A stretch of DNA of 64,000 nt from NCBI GenBank assembly GCA_964344255.1, contig CAYFMQ010000006.1, positions 115,598-179,597 on the forward strand. The letters are read 5' to 3'. The translations under genes and the position numbers were made by a program. Origin of the DNA: JAJFIE01 sp964344255. GTDB taxonomy: Bacteria; Pseudomonadota; Alphaproteobacteria; Rhodospirillales; Casp-alpha2. The notes under the pieces were generated by a model. It saw only the letters and a list, made by a program, of their open reading frames with translations, did not search any database and was not told the DNA's origin. Below are positions 49,771-59,378 of this stretch, piece by piece; positions within the stretch are counted from its first letter, which is position 1, and each line of letters begins with the position of its first letter.

Positions 49771-50529
49771 TCACGCGCTCTCGGCAATGGACCAGAAGTC
49801 ATCGGCCACCAGGCTGGCGCCACCGATCAGGCCGCCGTCGATATCCTCAAGCGCGATGAGGTCGGCGGCATTACCGGGCTTCATGGACCCGCCGTAGAGG
49901 ATCCTCATCCCCTCGCCTTCATCGCCGAAACGTTCAACGATGCGGGAGCGGATGAAGGCGTGAACGCTCTGGGCTTCATCGGGCGTCGCCGTCCGTCCGG
50001 TGCCGATGGCCCAGACGGGCTCGTAGGCGATCACCGTGTTTTCCGCCGTTGCGCCATCGGGAACCGAGTGATCGATTTGCGATCCGACGACATCCAGGGT
50101 CTTGTCCGCATCCCGTTCCGCTTCCGTCTCGCCGACACAGATAATGGCGGTCAAACCGGCGTCCCAGGCGGCGCGGGTCTTTTCGGCAACCTGTGTGCTG
50201 CTTTCGCCGTGATCCGTGCGCCGCTCCGAATGGCCCAGGATTATGTGGGAGCAGCCCAGATCGGCCAGCATGGCGGCTGAAATATCACCGGTATGGGCGC
50301 CTTTTTCAGCAGCATGGCAATTCTGGGCGCCAACCATCAGGCCGCTGTCGCCGGCGATGGAGACAACCTTGGACAGGAGTGTGAAAGGTGGACAGACCAG
50401 CATGTCGGCGTTCATGGATGAAGCGCTTGCCATCCTTCCGGCCAGATCACCGGCGAGCCCTTCAACATCGGCCGTCAGGCCATTCATTTTCCAGTTTCCG
50501 GCAATCAACGGACGACGATTTGAACTCAT
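49771..50529 (-). CDS. tpiA: Triosephosphate isomerase
   Basis: Interconverts dihydroxyacetone phosphate and glyceraldehyde 3-phosphate. Catalytic residues are in place: the lysine in IAGNWKMNG, the histidine in IILGHSERR and the glutamate in VIAYEPVWAIGTGRTAT. The 252 residues are normal. It is the first gene of the minus-strand tpiA-secG-pyrG-kdsA-eno series and is divergent from ppiD. Confidence 0.98.
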   Translation of the reverse strand: MSSNRRPLIAGNWKMNGLTADVEGLAGDLAGRMASASSMNADMLVCPPFTLLSKVVSIAGDSGLMVGAQNCHAAEKGAHTGDISAAMLADLGCSHIILGHSERRTDHGESSTQVAEKTRAAWDAGLTAIICVGETEAERDADKTLDVVGSQIDHSVPDGATAENTVIAYEPVWAIGTGRTATPDEAQSVHAFIRSRIVERFGDEGEGMRILYGGSMKPGNAADLIALEDIDGGLIGGASLVADDFWSIAESA

Positions 50530-50918
50530 TGTATCCTCACTCCGATACCATCAAGACACCCTGGTAAGTGGATAAGGGTGAAAGCAGGATTCTGCAAGGA
50601 AATTAGGCTCAAGCGGAATACCTTCATATCAACCTGAGTCACCAACGGCATATAACAATCTACTAGTGGCAATTGAATATCTACTAGTAGATAAAGATTG
50701 GCGGTGATTCATCGCTTTTTCCCCTTCTATCCAATATTCAGCCAATGACGGCATTATCCTGAGATAAGGTGCCGATACTTTTGCGTTGGCGAATAGGCAT
50801 AATCGTTATTGCGGCTTGGATGTCTGACACTTATGATGCCGCGATTTTCATGAGAATTGACCGTTCTCTCCTGAGCGGAAACATTCTTCAATTTATAGAC
50901 TTACAGGTACTGAATTCC
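50530..50918. promoter_or_regulatory. Divergent tpiA/ppiD intergenic region with phased palindrome
   Basis: 389 bases without a convincing gene. ATCTACTAGT occurs at 50658-50667 and again at 50679-50688, exactly 21 bases (two helical turns) apart; the second copy extends into a perfect 14-base palindrome ATCTACTAGTAGAT (50679-50692). This looks like a tandem operator on one face of the DNA, near the divergent promoters of tpiA and ppiD. The regulator is unknown. An in-frame extension of ppiD from 50769 is open but has no family similarity. Confidence 0.5.
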
Positions 50919-52835
50919 ATGTTGGATGCCATAAGAAAGCGATCCGGCTCGATCGTCGTCAAGGTTTTGCTGTTGCTGCTGGTGCTGAGTTTCGGCGCCT
51001 GGGGGATCAGCGATTATATCACAGGCGGTATCTCTTCTCAGGCGGTCGCCAAGGTTGGTGAGAGGGAAATTTCCCCTCAGGTGTTCTCTAACGAATATCA
51101 GCGGGAAGTCAGCAGGATGCGTCAGGTTCTGGGTGGAAATCTGGATTCCGACATGGCGCGCATGCTGGGTATCCCCCAAAACGTCTTGAACCGGTTGATC
51201 AGGACGGAAACTTTCGCCGCCGCCTCGGGCGATTTGGGCCTGTTGGTGACAGACGCCATGGTTTTGCGTGAAATCCAGTCCATGGAGGCCTTCAGGGGCC
51301 TAACCGGCAATTTCGACAAGGACACGTTTCAACAGGTCATTTATAACGCCGGCTATACGGAAGACATGTTCGTCGCCCTGATGAAGCGGGACCTGAGCAG
51401 GGGATTCTTGTTGGAGAGTTTCCAGAACGGCGTCATCGCAACCGACACCATGGTGAACGCGATTTACGGTTACCGCGAGGAAACGCGGTCTGCGGAGATC
51501 GTCATTATTCCCGATGACGCTTTTATCGATGTTCCCGAGCCCACGGATTCCGAGATCGCGCAATATCATCAGGAAAATCAGGACCGGTTCATGGCCCCGG
51601 ATTACCGCTCGCTTAGCTATATCCATCTAAGCGCCAAGGATTTGTCCCAGGAAATCGCTGTCAGCGACGAAGAGATTCTTGATGCCTACGAAGCCCGCGA
51701 GGGAGAATTCGTCACCCCGGCCAGCCGCCGTGTTCAACAGGCCATATTCGACAGCGCCGACGCTGCGGAGGCCGCAATACAGATGATAGCAACAACCGGT
51801 CGGGCCTTTGTCGATGTCGCCGCCGAGCTGACCGGCGCCAGCCCCGAGACGATGGAACTCGGTTGGGTCGGGCGGGGTGATTTCCTCAGCGCCGAATTGG
51901 CCGATGCCGCCTATGCCCTGGAATCCGGCGGAACGACGGCGGCGATTGAAAGTCCCCTTGGCTGGCATGTGATACACGTTGTCGAAGCCAATGAAGAATC
52001 CCGCCAGTCCCTGGACGAAGTGCGCGACAGGGTGCGTGATGATGTCGCCCTGGAAAAGGCGATCGACAGCCTATTTACCCTCGCCAACGCCCTGGAAGAT
52101 GAAATGGGCGGCGGGGCGACCCTGGAAGAGGCCGCACAGGCCCTTGACCTGTCCCTTGGACGCATTGACGGTGTCGACTCTAGCGGTTTGGATGCAAACG
52201 GCGTTTCCGTGGCCGTGCCGACCGACAATTTCCTGCAGGTTGCGTTTTCCACCCCGGAAGGCGAAGAATCCTCCTTAAGCGAAAGCACTGATGATTCCTA
52301 TTTCATCGTGCGGGTCGATACCGTGACACCTTCGGCCTTGAGGCCTTTGAACACTGTCCAGAGCCAGGTGCGTGACGCCATCCTGGAAGACCGCCGCCGT
52401 TCAGGCTCAGAGGATGTGGCGAAACGCGTCGTTGAAATCGTCAATGGCGGCCAAAGCCTGCTGAACGCCCTGGCGCAGGGATCGGCCGGATTCGATACCA
52501 TGATTATGAGCGCCCCCTCCTTCAAGAGAAACGGCGATGGTGCGCCGCCTGAAATGCCGGCGGCTCTCAGCGCTATCCTGTTCGAGCGTCCTGTCGGCCA
52601 GGCCGGTTATGCCCGAGCCGGTGAAGGCATTCCCGGTTTTGTCGTTGGCCGCGTCAGTTCGGTGACACCGGCTGACCCGGCTTCTGATCGGGATGGCGTC
52701 GAAGCGATTGAGGCCGAACTGGCGGGATCGGTCCGCGCCGATCTGATGGATCAGTTTGCCCTCGCCCTGCAGGACACCTATTCTGTGACGATCAACAATA
52801 ACGTCCTCGACCAGCTTTTTGAAAATAATTACTAA
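50919..52835 (+). CDS. ppiD: Periplasmic peptidyl-prolyl isomerase PpiD (SurA_N family)
   Basis: Membrane-anchored periplasmic chaperone that helps fold outer-membrane and secreted proteins. The N-terminus LDAIRKRSGSIVVKVLLLLL, VLSFGAWGISDYITGG is the typical PpiD anchor, followed by a SurA-like chaperone domain (AKVGEREISPQVFSNEYQRE) and a parvulin-like central domain (around EIAVSDEEILDAYEAREGEF). A second region extends to about 638 residues. I start at the ATG at 50919; the longer frame to 50769 adds 50 residues without similarity. It is two bases before trpE, so trpE depends on the ppiD transcript. Confidence 0.93.
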   Translation: MLDAIRKRSGSIVVKVLLLLLVLSFGAWGISDYITGGISSQAVAKVGEREISPQVFSNEYQREVSRMRQVLGGNLDSDMARMLGIPQNVLNRLIRTETFAAASGDLGLLVTDAMVLREIQSMEAFRGLTGNFDKDTFQQVIYNAGYTEDMFVALMKRDLSRGFLLESFQNGVIATDTMVNAIYGYREETRSAEIVIIPDDAFIDVPEPTDSEIAQYHQENQDRFMAPDYRSLSYIHLSAKDLSQEIAVSDEEILDAYEAREGEFVTPASRRVQQAIFDSADAAEAAIQMIATTGRAFVDVAAELTGASPETMELGWVGRGDFLSAELADAAYALESGGTTAAIESPLGWHVIHVVEANEESRQSLDEVRDRVRDDVALEKAIDSLFTLANALEDEMGGGATLEEAAQALDLSLGRIDGVDSSGLDANGVSVAVPTDNFLQVAFSTPEGEESSLSESTDDSYFIVRVDTVTPSALRPLNTVQSQVRDAILEDRRRSGSEDVAKRVVEIVNGGQSLLNALAQGSAGFDTMIMSAPSFKRNGDGAPPEMPAALSAILFERPVGQAGYARAGEGIPGFVVGRVSSVTPADPASDRDGVEAIEAELAGSVRADLMDQFALALQDTYSVTINNNVLDQLFENNY

Positions 52836-52837
52836 TC

Positions 52838-54388
52838 ATGGCGACCACCTGTTTTCCTGACATAGAGACGTTTTGCGATCGGTTTGATGCAGGGGAACAC
52901 CAGGTTGTGTGGACCCGGCTGGTAGCCGATCTGGATACGCCGGTTTTGGCCATGGTTAAGCTGACCGCCGGTCAGCCGAACAGCTTTCTGCTTGAAAGCG
53001 TCGAGGGCGGCGCAATCCGGGGGCGCTATTCCTTTATCGGTATGAAGCCGGACCTGATCTGGCGCTGTTTCGGCAATGCCGCCGAAATCAATCGCCAGGC
53101 CATCGACGATGGGAGTGCGTTTTCGCCCTGCCCAGTCGCCGAAGCTTCAGGCACCCTGGACTCGCTTCGTTCGCTGTTGGCGGAAAGTCGCATCGACCTG
53201 CCCGCCGAACTGCCGCCCATGGCGGCCGGACTGGTTGGCTACATGGGCTACGATACCGTGCGTCTGGCCGAAAACATCCCCGATGACAACCCGGATGTTT
53301 TGGGCGTTCCCGACGGCATGTTCGTCCGACCTACCATCATGGCCATGTTCGACAACATCCAGGACACCATTACCATCGTTACGCCGGTATGGGCCGGAAA
53401 CGGCGACGGGGATGCGAAGCAGGCGTACGAACAAGCGAAAGACCGCCTGAGTTCCGCGGTCAGTGACCTGAACCGGAACGCCAGCACCCTGCAGAGCGCT
53501 TCGGATGTGGTCCCCTCCCTGCCCGATCCGGTCTCCAATACCGGCCGCGAGGGCTACCATTCCATGGTAAAAAAGGCGAAGGAGTACATCCTCGCCGGCG
53601 ATATCTTTCAGGTCGTGCCGTCGCAACGGTTTTCCTTTCCCTTCGAGCTGCACCCGTTTTCGCTCTATCGTTCGCTCAGGCGCCTGAATCCCTCGCCGTT
53701 CCTGTTTTTTCTCGATTTCGGAGACTTCTCCGTCGTCGGTTCCAGCCCGGAGATTCTGGTCCGTGTTCGTGACGGCAAGGTCACCATCCGGCCTATTGCC
53801 GGCACCCGCAAGCGCGGCGAAACATCGGAAGAGGACCGCGCGCTGGCGGAAGACCTGCTGTCTGATCCGAAGGAATTGGCCGAGCACCTCATGCTGCTGG
53901 ACCTGGGCCGCAATGACGTCGGAAGGGTTTCCAAGGTCGGGACGGTCACCGTCACCGAGCAGAATATCATCGAGTATTATTCCCACGTCATGCACATCGT
54001 TTCCAATGTGGAAGGCGACCTCGATCCGAAATTCGACGCCGTGGACGCCCTGCTGGCCGGTTTCCCGGCGGGCACCGTTTCCGGCGCTCCGAAGGTTCGC
54101 GCCATGGAAATCATCGATGAGTTGGAGCCAGAACGGCGCGGCATTTACGCCGGCTGCATCGGCTATTTCGGCGCCAACGGAGACATGGATACCTGCATTG
54201 CGCTCAGGACGGCTGTGCTAAAGGACAACACAATGTATGTCCAGGCCGGAGGCGGCGTCGTCGTCGACAGTGATCCGGAATTCGAATACCAGGAAAGCTG
54301 CAACAAGGCGAAAGCCCTGATGCGCGCCGCCGAGGAGGCCGTCCGCTTCCAGCTTTCTAACACCCAGGACGTCATCGGCGAAGACTGA
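52838..54388 (+). CDS. trpE: Anthranilate synthase component I
   Basis: Makes anthranilate from chorismate with TrpG, the first step to tryptophan. The feedback-inhibition segment is SFLLESVEGG near residue 50, and the catalytic body has RRLNPSPFLFFLDFGDFSVV, GSSPEILVRV, RPIAGTRKRGETSEEDRAL and SGAPKVRAMEIIDELE. The 516 residues are normal. It starts two bases after ppiD with no room for a leader peptide or attenuator. trpG lies 4.4 kb away, separated by the YibQ-like, cueR and copA genes. Confidence 0.97.
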   Translation: MATTCFPDIETFCDRFDAGEHQVVWTRLVADLDTPVLAMVKLTAGQPNSFLLESVEGGAIRGRYSFIGMKPDLIWRCFGNAAEINRQAIDDGSAFSPCPVAEASGTLDSLRSLLAESRIDLPAELPPMAAGLVGYMGYDTVRLAENIPDDNPDVLGVPDGMFVRPTIMAMFDNIQDTITIVTPVWAGNGDGDAKQAYEQAKDRLSSAVSDLNRNASTLQSASDVVPSLPDPVSNTGREGYHSMVKKAKEYILAGDIFQVVPSQRFSFPFELHPFSLYRSLRRLNPSPFLFFLDFGDFSVVGSSPEILVRVRDGKVTIRPIAGTRKRGETSEEDRALAEDLLSDPKELAEHLMLLDLGRNDVGRVSKVGTVTVTEQNIIEYYSHVMHIVSNVEGDLDPKFDAVDALLAGFPAGTVSGAPKVRAMEIIDELEPERRGIYAGCIGYFGANGDMDTCIALRTAVLKDNTMYVQAGGGVVVDSDPEFEYQESCNKAKALMRAAEEAVRFQLSNTQDVIGED

Positions 54389-54396
54389 ACTATTCT

Positions 54397-55848
54397 CTAG
54401 CTGTCATTCAACCATGTGCGGCGCACCAGCTCGCTCATGGGAACCAGCATGAACCCCTTTTCGGTAACGGTTGGCAGCCATTCCGCCAGGATCTTGATGG
54501 TCTTGTCGTGGGGATGGCCGATGGCTACCGCCGCGCCGTTCTTTCTGGCCAGCCGTTCGGTCTGGGCCAGGCTTTTGCGGATTTCCTCTTCTTCATCCAC
54601 ATGATCGAGAAAAACATTGCGGGTTGCGAAGGGAACGCCGATTTCACGGGCGATTTCCGACGCCACGGAACCGGCTGCAGTGCGTGAATCCAGAAACAGC
54701 AGGCCACGATCCCGGACCTCTTCCAGAACGGCGCGCACCCCATCCCTGTGCTGGGTGAATTTTGAGCCCATGTGGTTGTTGAGACCGACATAGCCATCGA
54801 ATTTATCCAATCCCCAGCGCAGGCGCTCCAGCGTCTGTTCGATTGTATCTTCGACGCGGAGCACATTCGGGCCCGGATCGACAGTATTGGATCCCGGTTC
54901 CATGGGGATATGGATCATCAGTTCGTGTCCGGCCTCCAGGGCCGCCTGCGTCTGGGCTTCCAGATCCCGTGCATAGGTCAGGAAGGAAAGCGTCATAGGG
55001 CCCGGAAGGGCTATAACCTGGGGCGAGCGCCGCCTGTCGACGCCCATATCATCGATGACGATGGCGATCATCGGCGCATCGGATGGAAGTCCGGTCTGTT
55101 CCGGGTTGAATGTAATGGCGTTGGTGAGCCAAGTTTGCTGTTGCTCAAGAAGTTCCTGCTCAAATGGCTTTAAATTGATGTCGCTTTCACCGATCGAGGC
55201 CGTGGATATGCTGCCTGCGGTTTCATCGTCCGTCGCCGGTTCCGGTTGCTGAAGGGCGGACTTTTCCGATTCCTGTGGTTCCGGAGAGGCATCAACATGC
55301 TCGGTCGTCGTTTCCGGTTCCGGGATGTATTCTTCCGGAATGGTCACGCGCGGTCCCGTCGCATCGCGGATGACCGGTGCGTCTTCATAGACGTCACCGG
55401 ACAAGGGCTCTTCGTAGGCATGAGACAGATTGCCGTTCTTTTCTCCGCCATCGGAGTTCGGCGTTTCGTTTGTAGCTGCACTGGTGATCGCCGGTGCTTT
55501 CTGTTCGGGGGCTTGCGGCATTTCTTCGGGAGGTGGAAAGCGTTTGGCGAGGGCATCGAGAGGCAAATCTGGGGACGGTTCCTCGGTACGGTGCCATTTC
55601 GTGGATTGCTCCGCCGTTTCAGCGGTTCCCATGGTTTCGGCGGCTGGTGCTTGCTGTTCCGCCACCCGTTTTGAGGCCTTATCCAGCATAACCAGTGACA
55701 GGCCGATGGAAACAGCGGCAATGATGCCGAGAAAGATAGCATAATGAGCGCGCCACCAGCGCGGCACGATGATGCCGCTCACATGCTCCTTTGCCAGACG
55801 GACTTTGGCCTGCTTGGCTTCTGGGGAGTTTTGATCCTGCGTTGCCAC
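54397..55848 (-). CDS. Divergent polysaccharide deacetylase family protein (YibQ/DUF610-like)
   Basis: Membrane-anchored protein of 483 residues. A basic start and one helix (HYAIFLGIIAAVSIGLSLVML) are followed by about 200 Glu/Pro/Ser/Thr-rich, probably disordered residues, and then the catalytic-like domain: MIAIVIDDMGVDRRRS, MTLSFLTYARDLEAQTQAA, GHELMIHIPMEP, GYVGLNNHMGSKFTQH, AAVAIGHPHDKTIKILAEWL. The DD and the histidines of the metal site are present, as in the family. Found in the periplasm; role in envelope polysaccharide or peptidoglycan is likely but not established. Confidence 0.9.
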   Translation of the reverse strand: MATQDQNSPEAKQAKVRLAKEHVSGIIVPRWWRAHYAIFLGIIAAVSIGLSLVMLDKASKRVAEQQAPAAETMGTAETAEQSTKWHRTEEPSPDLPLDALAKRFPPPEEMPQAPEQKAPAITSAATNETPNSDGGEKNGNLSHAYEEPLSGDVYEDAPVIRDATGPRVTIPEEYIPEPETTTEHVDASPEPQESEKSALQQPEPATDDETAGSISTASIGESDINLKPFEQELLEQQQTWLTNAITFNPEQTGLPSDAPMIAIVIDDMGVDRRRSPQVIALPGPMTLSFLTYARDLEAQTQAALEAGHELMIHIPMEPGSNTVDPGPNVLRVEDTIEQTLERLRWGLDKFDGYVGLNNHMGSKFTQHRDGVRAVLEEVRDRGLLFLDSRTAAGSVASEIAREIGVPFATRNVFLDHVDEEEEIRKSLAQTERLARKNGAAVAIGHPHDKTIKILAEWLPTVTEKGFMLVPMSELVRRTWLNDS

Positions 55849-55932
55849 TGAATTAGACCTCTCTAGGGACCTAAAGGGGCTTATCCGTCTGTCTGAACAG
55901 TGTCAATCGCAGAGATAAGGAAACCGGAGATT

Positions 55933-56325
55933 TCAGTGAACCGCTTCGAGTTCCTGCAGGATGGGGCAATCCGGCCTGTCGTCGCCATGGCAGCGTTCCG
56001 TCAGGTCCAAGAGTGTATCCCGGACGTTTTGCAGTTCCGCAATGCGATGATCGATTTCCCGGATATGGTCCATCGCCAGTTGTTTGACGTCCGCGCTCGC
56101 CCGGTTGCGGTCGTGCCAAAGGGTGATCAGGTTCTCAACATCTTTCAAAGAAAAGCCGAGTTTTCTTGCCTGGCTGATGAAGCGGAGCGTGGCGACTTCA
56201 TTGTCGCCGTAATCCCGGTAGCCGTTTTCCAACCGGGCGGCTGGCGGGATCAGGCCGATGCTTTCGTAGTATCGGATGGTCTTGGCCGGAACGCCCGACT
56301 TTTTCGATGCCTTGCTGATATTCAT
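55933..56325 (-). CDS. cueR: Cu(I)-responsive MerR regulator CueR
   Basis: Copper(I) sensor of 130 residues that activates the adjacent copper exporter. The MerR winged helix is ISKASKKSGVPAKTIRYYES, IGLIPPAARLENGYRDYGDNEV, and the copper-binding loop is CHGDDRPDCPIL with the two cysteines eight apart (about residues 112 and 120), the exact CueR spacing. The start overlaps the copA stop as ATGA (56322-56325), so it is co-transcribed with copA from the promoter at 58628-58658, an autoregulated arrangement. Confidence 0.95.
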   Translation of the reverse strand: MNISKASKKSGVPAKTIRYYESIGLIPPAARLENGYRDYGDNEVATLRFISQARKLGFSLKDVENLITLWHDRNRASADVKQLAMDHIREIDHRIAELQNVRDTLLDLTERCHGDDRPDCPILQELEAVH

Positions 56326-58580
56326 GATAAGGCTCCCTCTCTCAGTGAGCGCCAGCGTTTCAGAAACAGGGAATTGGTGACGACCGAGACGCTGCTCAAC
56401 GCCATGGCGGCGCCTGCCATCACAGGGCTCAGGTTCCCCGATGCCGCCATGGGAATGGCGATGATGTTGTAGATGAACGCCCAGAACAGGTTCTGCTGGA
56501 TCTTGGCGTATGTTGCGCGGGAAATCCGGATGGCGTCCACGACCCGTTCAGGCGACTGCTTCATCAGGGTGATATCCGCCGTATCCACGGCAATGTCGGC
56601 GCCGCTACTCATGGCGATTCCCACATCCGCCGTCGCCAGCGCGGGCGCATCGTTGACACCGTCGCCGACCATGGCGACGACCTTACCCGCTCCTTGTATA
56701 GCCTTGACTTCTTTCGCCTTGTCTTCTGGCAGCACTCCGGCCCTGACAGTATCAATGCCAACCTCAGATGCGACGGCTTCAGCGATGGCCTGGGTATCGC
56801 CGCTGAGAAGAACCGTTTCGATCTGATCGCGGGCCAGAGACCTGACTGCGGGGGCGGCGCCCTCCTTGACAGGATCATTGAGCCGGATGATGCCGGCGAT
56901 TTGCGGGGTATCTTCGCCCTCTTCCGCCAAGGCGACCCAGACCGGCGTGGACAAGTGAACCGCGGCGTCCTTTTCGTGAAGAACAGTGCCCAGTTCTTCC
57001 ATGAAGCGGCTGCTGCCGACATAGATGCGCTGTTTCGTTTCATCCAGCTGGCAACTGATGCCTTTACCGGGGTAGCTGGAGAAGCCTGAGGTTTTCTGCA
57101 GTGAAAGCCCTTTATCAGTGGCGACATTGACGATTGCTTTTGCAAGCGGATGCTCGCTGTCTTGCTGGGCGCTGGCCGTTATGTGCAAAAGTTCTTCTTC
57201 GGAAAGACCGCCTGCCGGTTCGATGCTGCTTATACCAGGCGCGCCTTCCGTCAGGGTGCCGGTCTTGTCGAAAACCACGCTTGTCACGCGATGGGCGTGC
57301 TCCAGCGCCGACATGTGCCGGATCAGGATGCCGTGACGCGCGGCGACGCCCGTTCCCACGGTGATGGCCGTAGGTGTTGCCAGGCCCAGGGCGCAGGGAC
57401 AGGCGACGACCAGCACGCTGACGGCATTGATCAGGGCCGTCGTCGCACCGACGCCCAACAGCATCCAGGTAACGAATGTTCCAAGAGCCACCAGCAGGAT
57501 GACCGGCACGAAGATATTGGCGACTTTGTCGACAAACCGCTGGATAGGCGCTTTTTCCGACTGAGCCTGATCCACCACGTCGACGATCCTCGACAACATG
57601 GTGTCCGCGCCCACAGCCGTCGCCCTCACCTGCAACAGGCCATCCACATTTGCCGACCCACCGGTCACCGTATCGCCCGGTTGTTTCGACACAGGCAAGC
57701 TTTCACCCGTCAGCAGGCTTTCATCGATGGCCGCCTGGCCTTCCTCGATCACCCCGTCAGCGGCCAGACGTTCGCCCGGGCGCGTGACGAACAGATCCCC
57801 GGCCATCAGGGCATCGATGGGGATTTCAAGCTCCTTGCCGTCTTTGAGGATGCGCGCCGACGTGGGACGTAACTGCATCAGGCCCCGGAGCGCCGCCGTT
57901 GCCGAGCGCTTGGCCTTGCTTTCCATCCATTTACCCAGCAGGACCAGGGTGATGACGACCGCTGCCGCTTCGAAATAAAGATCGCCTGAACCCTGGATAA
58001 CATGGAAGGTACTGAGGCCGAAGGCGGCAAGCGTGCCCGTAACGACAAGCAAGTCCATGTTCCCGCTCAGGTCCTTGGCGGCATACCAGGCCGGACGGTA
58101 AAAACGGGCGCCGGCGATGAACTGGACCGGGATCGCCAACAGTAATTGGTGCATCGGGGTGAGAAACTCGCCCACGCTGGTCCACATGGTGAACATCTGG
58201 GACAGCAGCGGCAGGCTGAAAGCGGCGGAAAACAGGACAATATAGAGATCCCGTTTCGATCTTGCCTCGTACTTTTCGTCATCCAGGGCGGCCATGCCCG
58301 GTTTTCTCAGTTCGGCTCCGAACCCGGTCTCCTTAACGGTCGAAATCAGGTTTTCTGAGGAAACTTCGGGTGATGAGACAAAGACCCTGGCCTTTTCCGT
58401 TGCGAAATTGACATCACAACTGGACACCCCTTGGGTCCCAGAGAGTGCTTTTTCCACCCGTGTGGCGCATCCGGAGCAATGCATGCCGGTGATATTCAGT
58501 TCAATCATCTCGGATTTATCCGGCATAGTCGGGACATAATCTGGTTCCGAGGGAGTGAGCGATTCAGCCAAAACAGACAT
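56322..58580 (-). CDS. copA: Copper-exporting P-type ATPase
   Basis: P1B-type ATPase that pumps Cu(I) to the periplasm. One N-terminal HMA domain (ITGMHCSGCATRVEKAL) is followed by eight membrane helices with the translocation motif VVACPCALGLATPTA, the phosphorylation motif VFDKTGTLTEG, the HP segment DSEHPLAKAI, and the hinge MVGDGVNDAPAL. The 752 residues are normal; many CopA proteins carry a second HMA domain, here only one is visible. It is controlled by CueR through the typical promoter upstream. Confidence 0.97.
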   Translation of the reverse strand: MSVLAESLTPSEPDYVPTMPDKSEMIELNITGMHCSGCATRVEKALSGTQGVSSCDVNFATEKARVFVSSPEVSSENLISTVKETGFGAELRKPGMAALDDEKYEARSKRDLYIVLFSAAFSLPLLSQMFTMWTSVGEFLTPMHQLLLAIPVQFIAGARFYRPAWYAAKDLSGNMDLLVVTGTLAAFGLSTFHVIQGSGDLYFEAAAVVITLVLLGKWMESKAKRSATAALRGLMQLRPTSARILKDGKELEIPIDALMAGDLFVTRPGERLAADGVIEEGQAAIDESLLTGESLPVSKQPGDTVTGGSANVDGLLQVRATAVGADTMLSRIVDVVDQAQSEKAPIQRFVDKVANIFVPVILLVALGTFVTWMLLGVGATTALINAVSVLVVACPCALGLATPTAITVGTGVAARHGILIRHMSALEHAHRVTSVVFDKTGTLTEGAPGISSIEPAGGLSEEELLHITASAQQDSEHPLAKAIVNVATDKGLSLQKTSGFSSYPGKGISCQLDETKQRIYVGSSRFMEELGTVLHEKDAAVHLSTPVWVALAEEGEDTPQIAGIIRLNDPVKEGAAPAVRSLARDQIETVLLSGDTQAIAEAVASEVGIDTVRAGVLPEDKAKEVKAIQGAGKVVAMVGDGVNDAPALATADVGIAMSSGADIAVDTADITLMKQSPERVVDAIRISRATYAKIQQNLFWAFIYNIIAIPMAASGNLSPVMAGAAMALSSVSVVTNSLFLKRWRSLREGALS

Positions 58581-58627
58581 GGTTTTCAGGTCCTTTGAGA
58601 AAGGTTCTATCTAACTGTAATGTTATG

Positions 58628-58658
58628 TATATAACCTTTCCCCTTACTGGAAGGTCAA
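58628..58658 (-). promoter_or_regulatory. CueR-type promoter/operator of copA-cueR
   Basis: On the minus strand TTGACC (58658-58653) and TATATA (58633-58628) are separated by exactly 19 bases, the long spacer that defines MerR-family promoters. The spacer holds the near-palindrome ACCTTCC-N8-GAAAGGT, closely matching the CueR site of copA promoters (TTCCAGTAAGGGGAA core). It lies about 48 bases upstream of the copA ATG. Copper-induced expression of copA and cueR is therefore expected. Confidence 0.9.
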
Positions 58659-58793
58659 GGGGATGAATAATCATCTGTTTACTTGACGCTAGAGGTGACC
58701 GGTTGCATTGTGGCGACAACGGTGTTCGGCCCTGAAAGAATCACAATTATATAATTAAAGTGTTAGATTAATATTGAAGATTAACTATTTGAT

Positions 58794-59378
58794 ATGATTT
58801 TACTTATCGATAACTACGATAGCTTTACTTACAATCTCTGGCACTATCTGGGCGAGGTCGGGGAAACGGTTGAAGTGCGCCGTAACGACGCCATTACGGC
58901 TGATGAGGCCTTAAGCATGGGCGCTTCCGGCATCGTTATTTCCCCCGGTCCCTGCGATCCGGATCAGGCTGGCATCTGCCTTGAGCTGGTTGAAAAGGCT
59001 GCCGGCAAGATTCCCCTGTTCGGTGTCTGCCTGGGTCACCAGTCCATCGGCCAGGCTTTTGGCGGCCGTATCGTCAGGGCGCCGGCCTGCATGCATGGCA
59101 AGGTAAGTACGATCACGCACACGGAATCAGGCGTTTTCAGCGGCATTCCCAATGATTTCACGGCAACGCGCTATCATTCGCTGACCATCGATCCGGACAG
59201 CGTGCCCGATTGCCTGGATGTTACGGCACGCAGTGAAGACGGCGTCATCCAGGGCATCCAGCACAAGGAACTGCCCATTTTCGGCGTCCAGTTCCATCCC
59301 GAGAGCATTGCCTCCGAACACGGGCACCAGATTTTGAGAAATTTTGTCGGCTTTACCCAGGGAAAGGCTGCGGCATGA
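58794..59378 (+). CDS. trpG: Anthranilate synthase component II (glutamine amidotransferase)
   Basis: Supplies ammonia from glutamine to TrpE. The class I amidotransferase triad is visible: Cys in PLFGVCLGHQSIGQAFGG, and His/Glu in VQFHPESIASEHG; the N-terminal ILLIDNYDSFTYNLWHYL is standard. The 194 residues are normal. It overlaps trpD by four bases (ATGA at 59375-59378), starting the trpG-trpD-trpC-moaC-moeA operon. trpE is not adjacent in this genome. Confidence 0.97.
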   Translation: MILLIDNYDSFTYNLWHYLGEVGETVEVRRNDAITADEALSMGASGIVISPGPCDPDQAGICLELVEKAAGKIPLFGVCLGHQSIGQAFGGRIVRAPACMHGKVSTITHTESGVFSGIPNDFTATRYHSLTIDPDSVPDCLDVTARSEDGVIQGIQHKELPIFGVQFHPESIASEHGHQILRNFVGFTQGKAAA

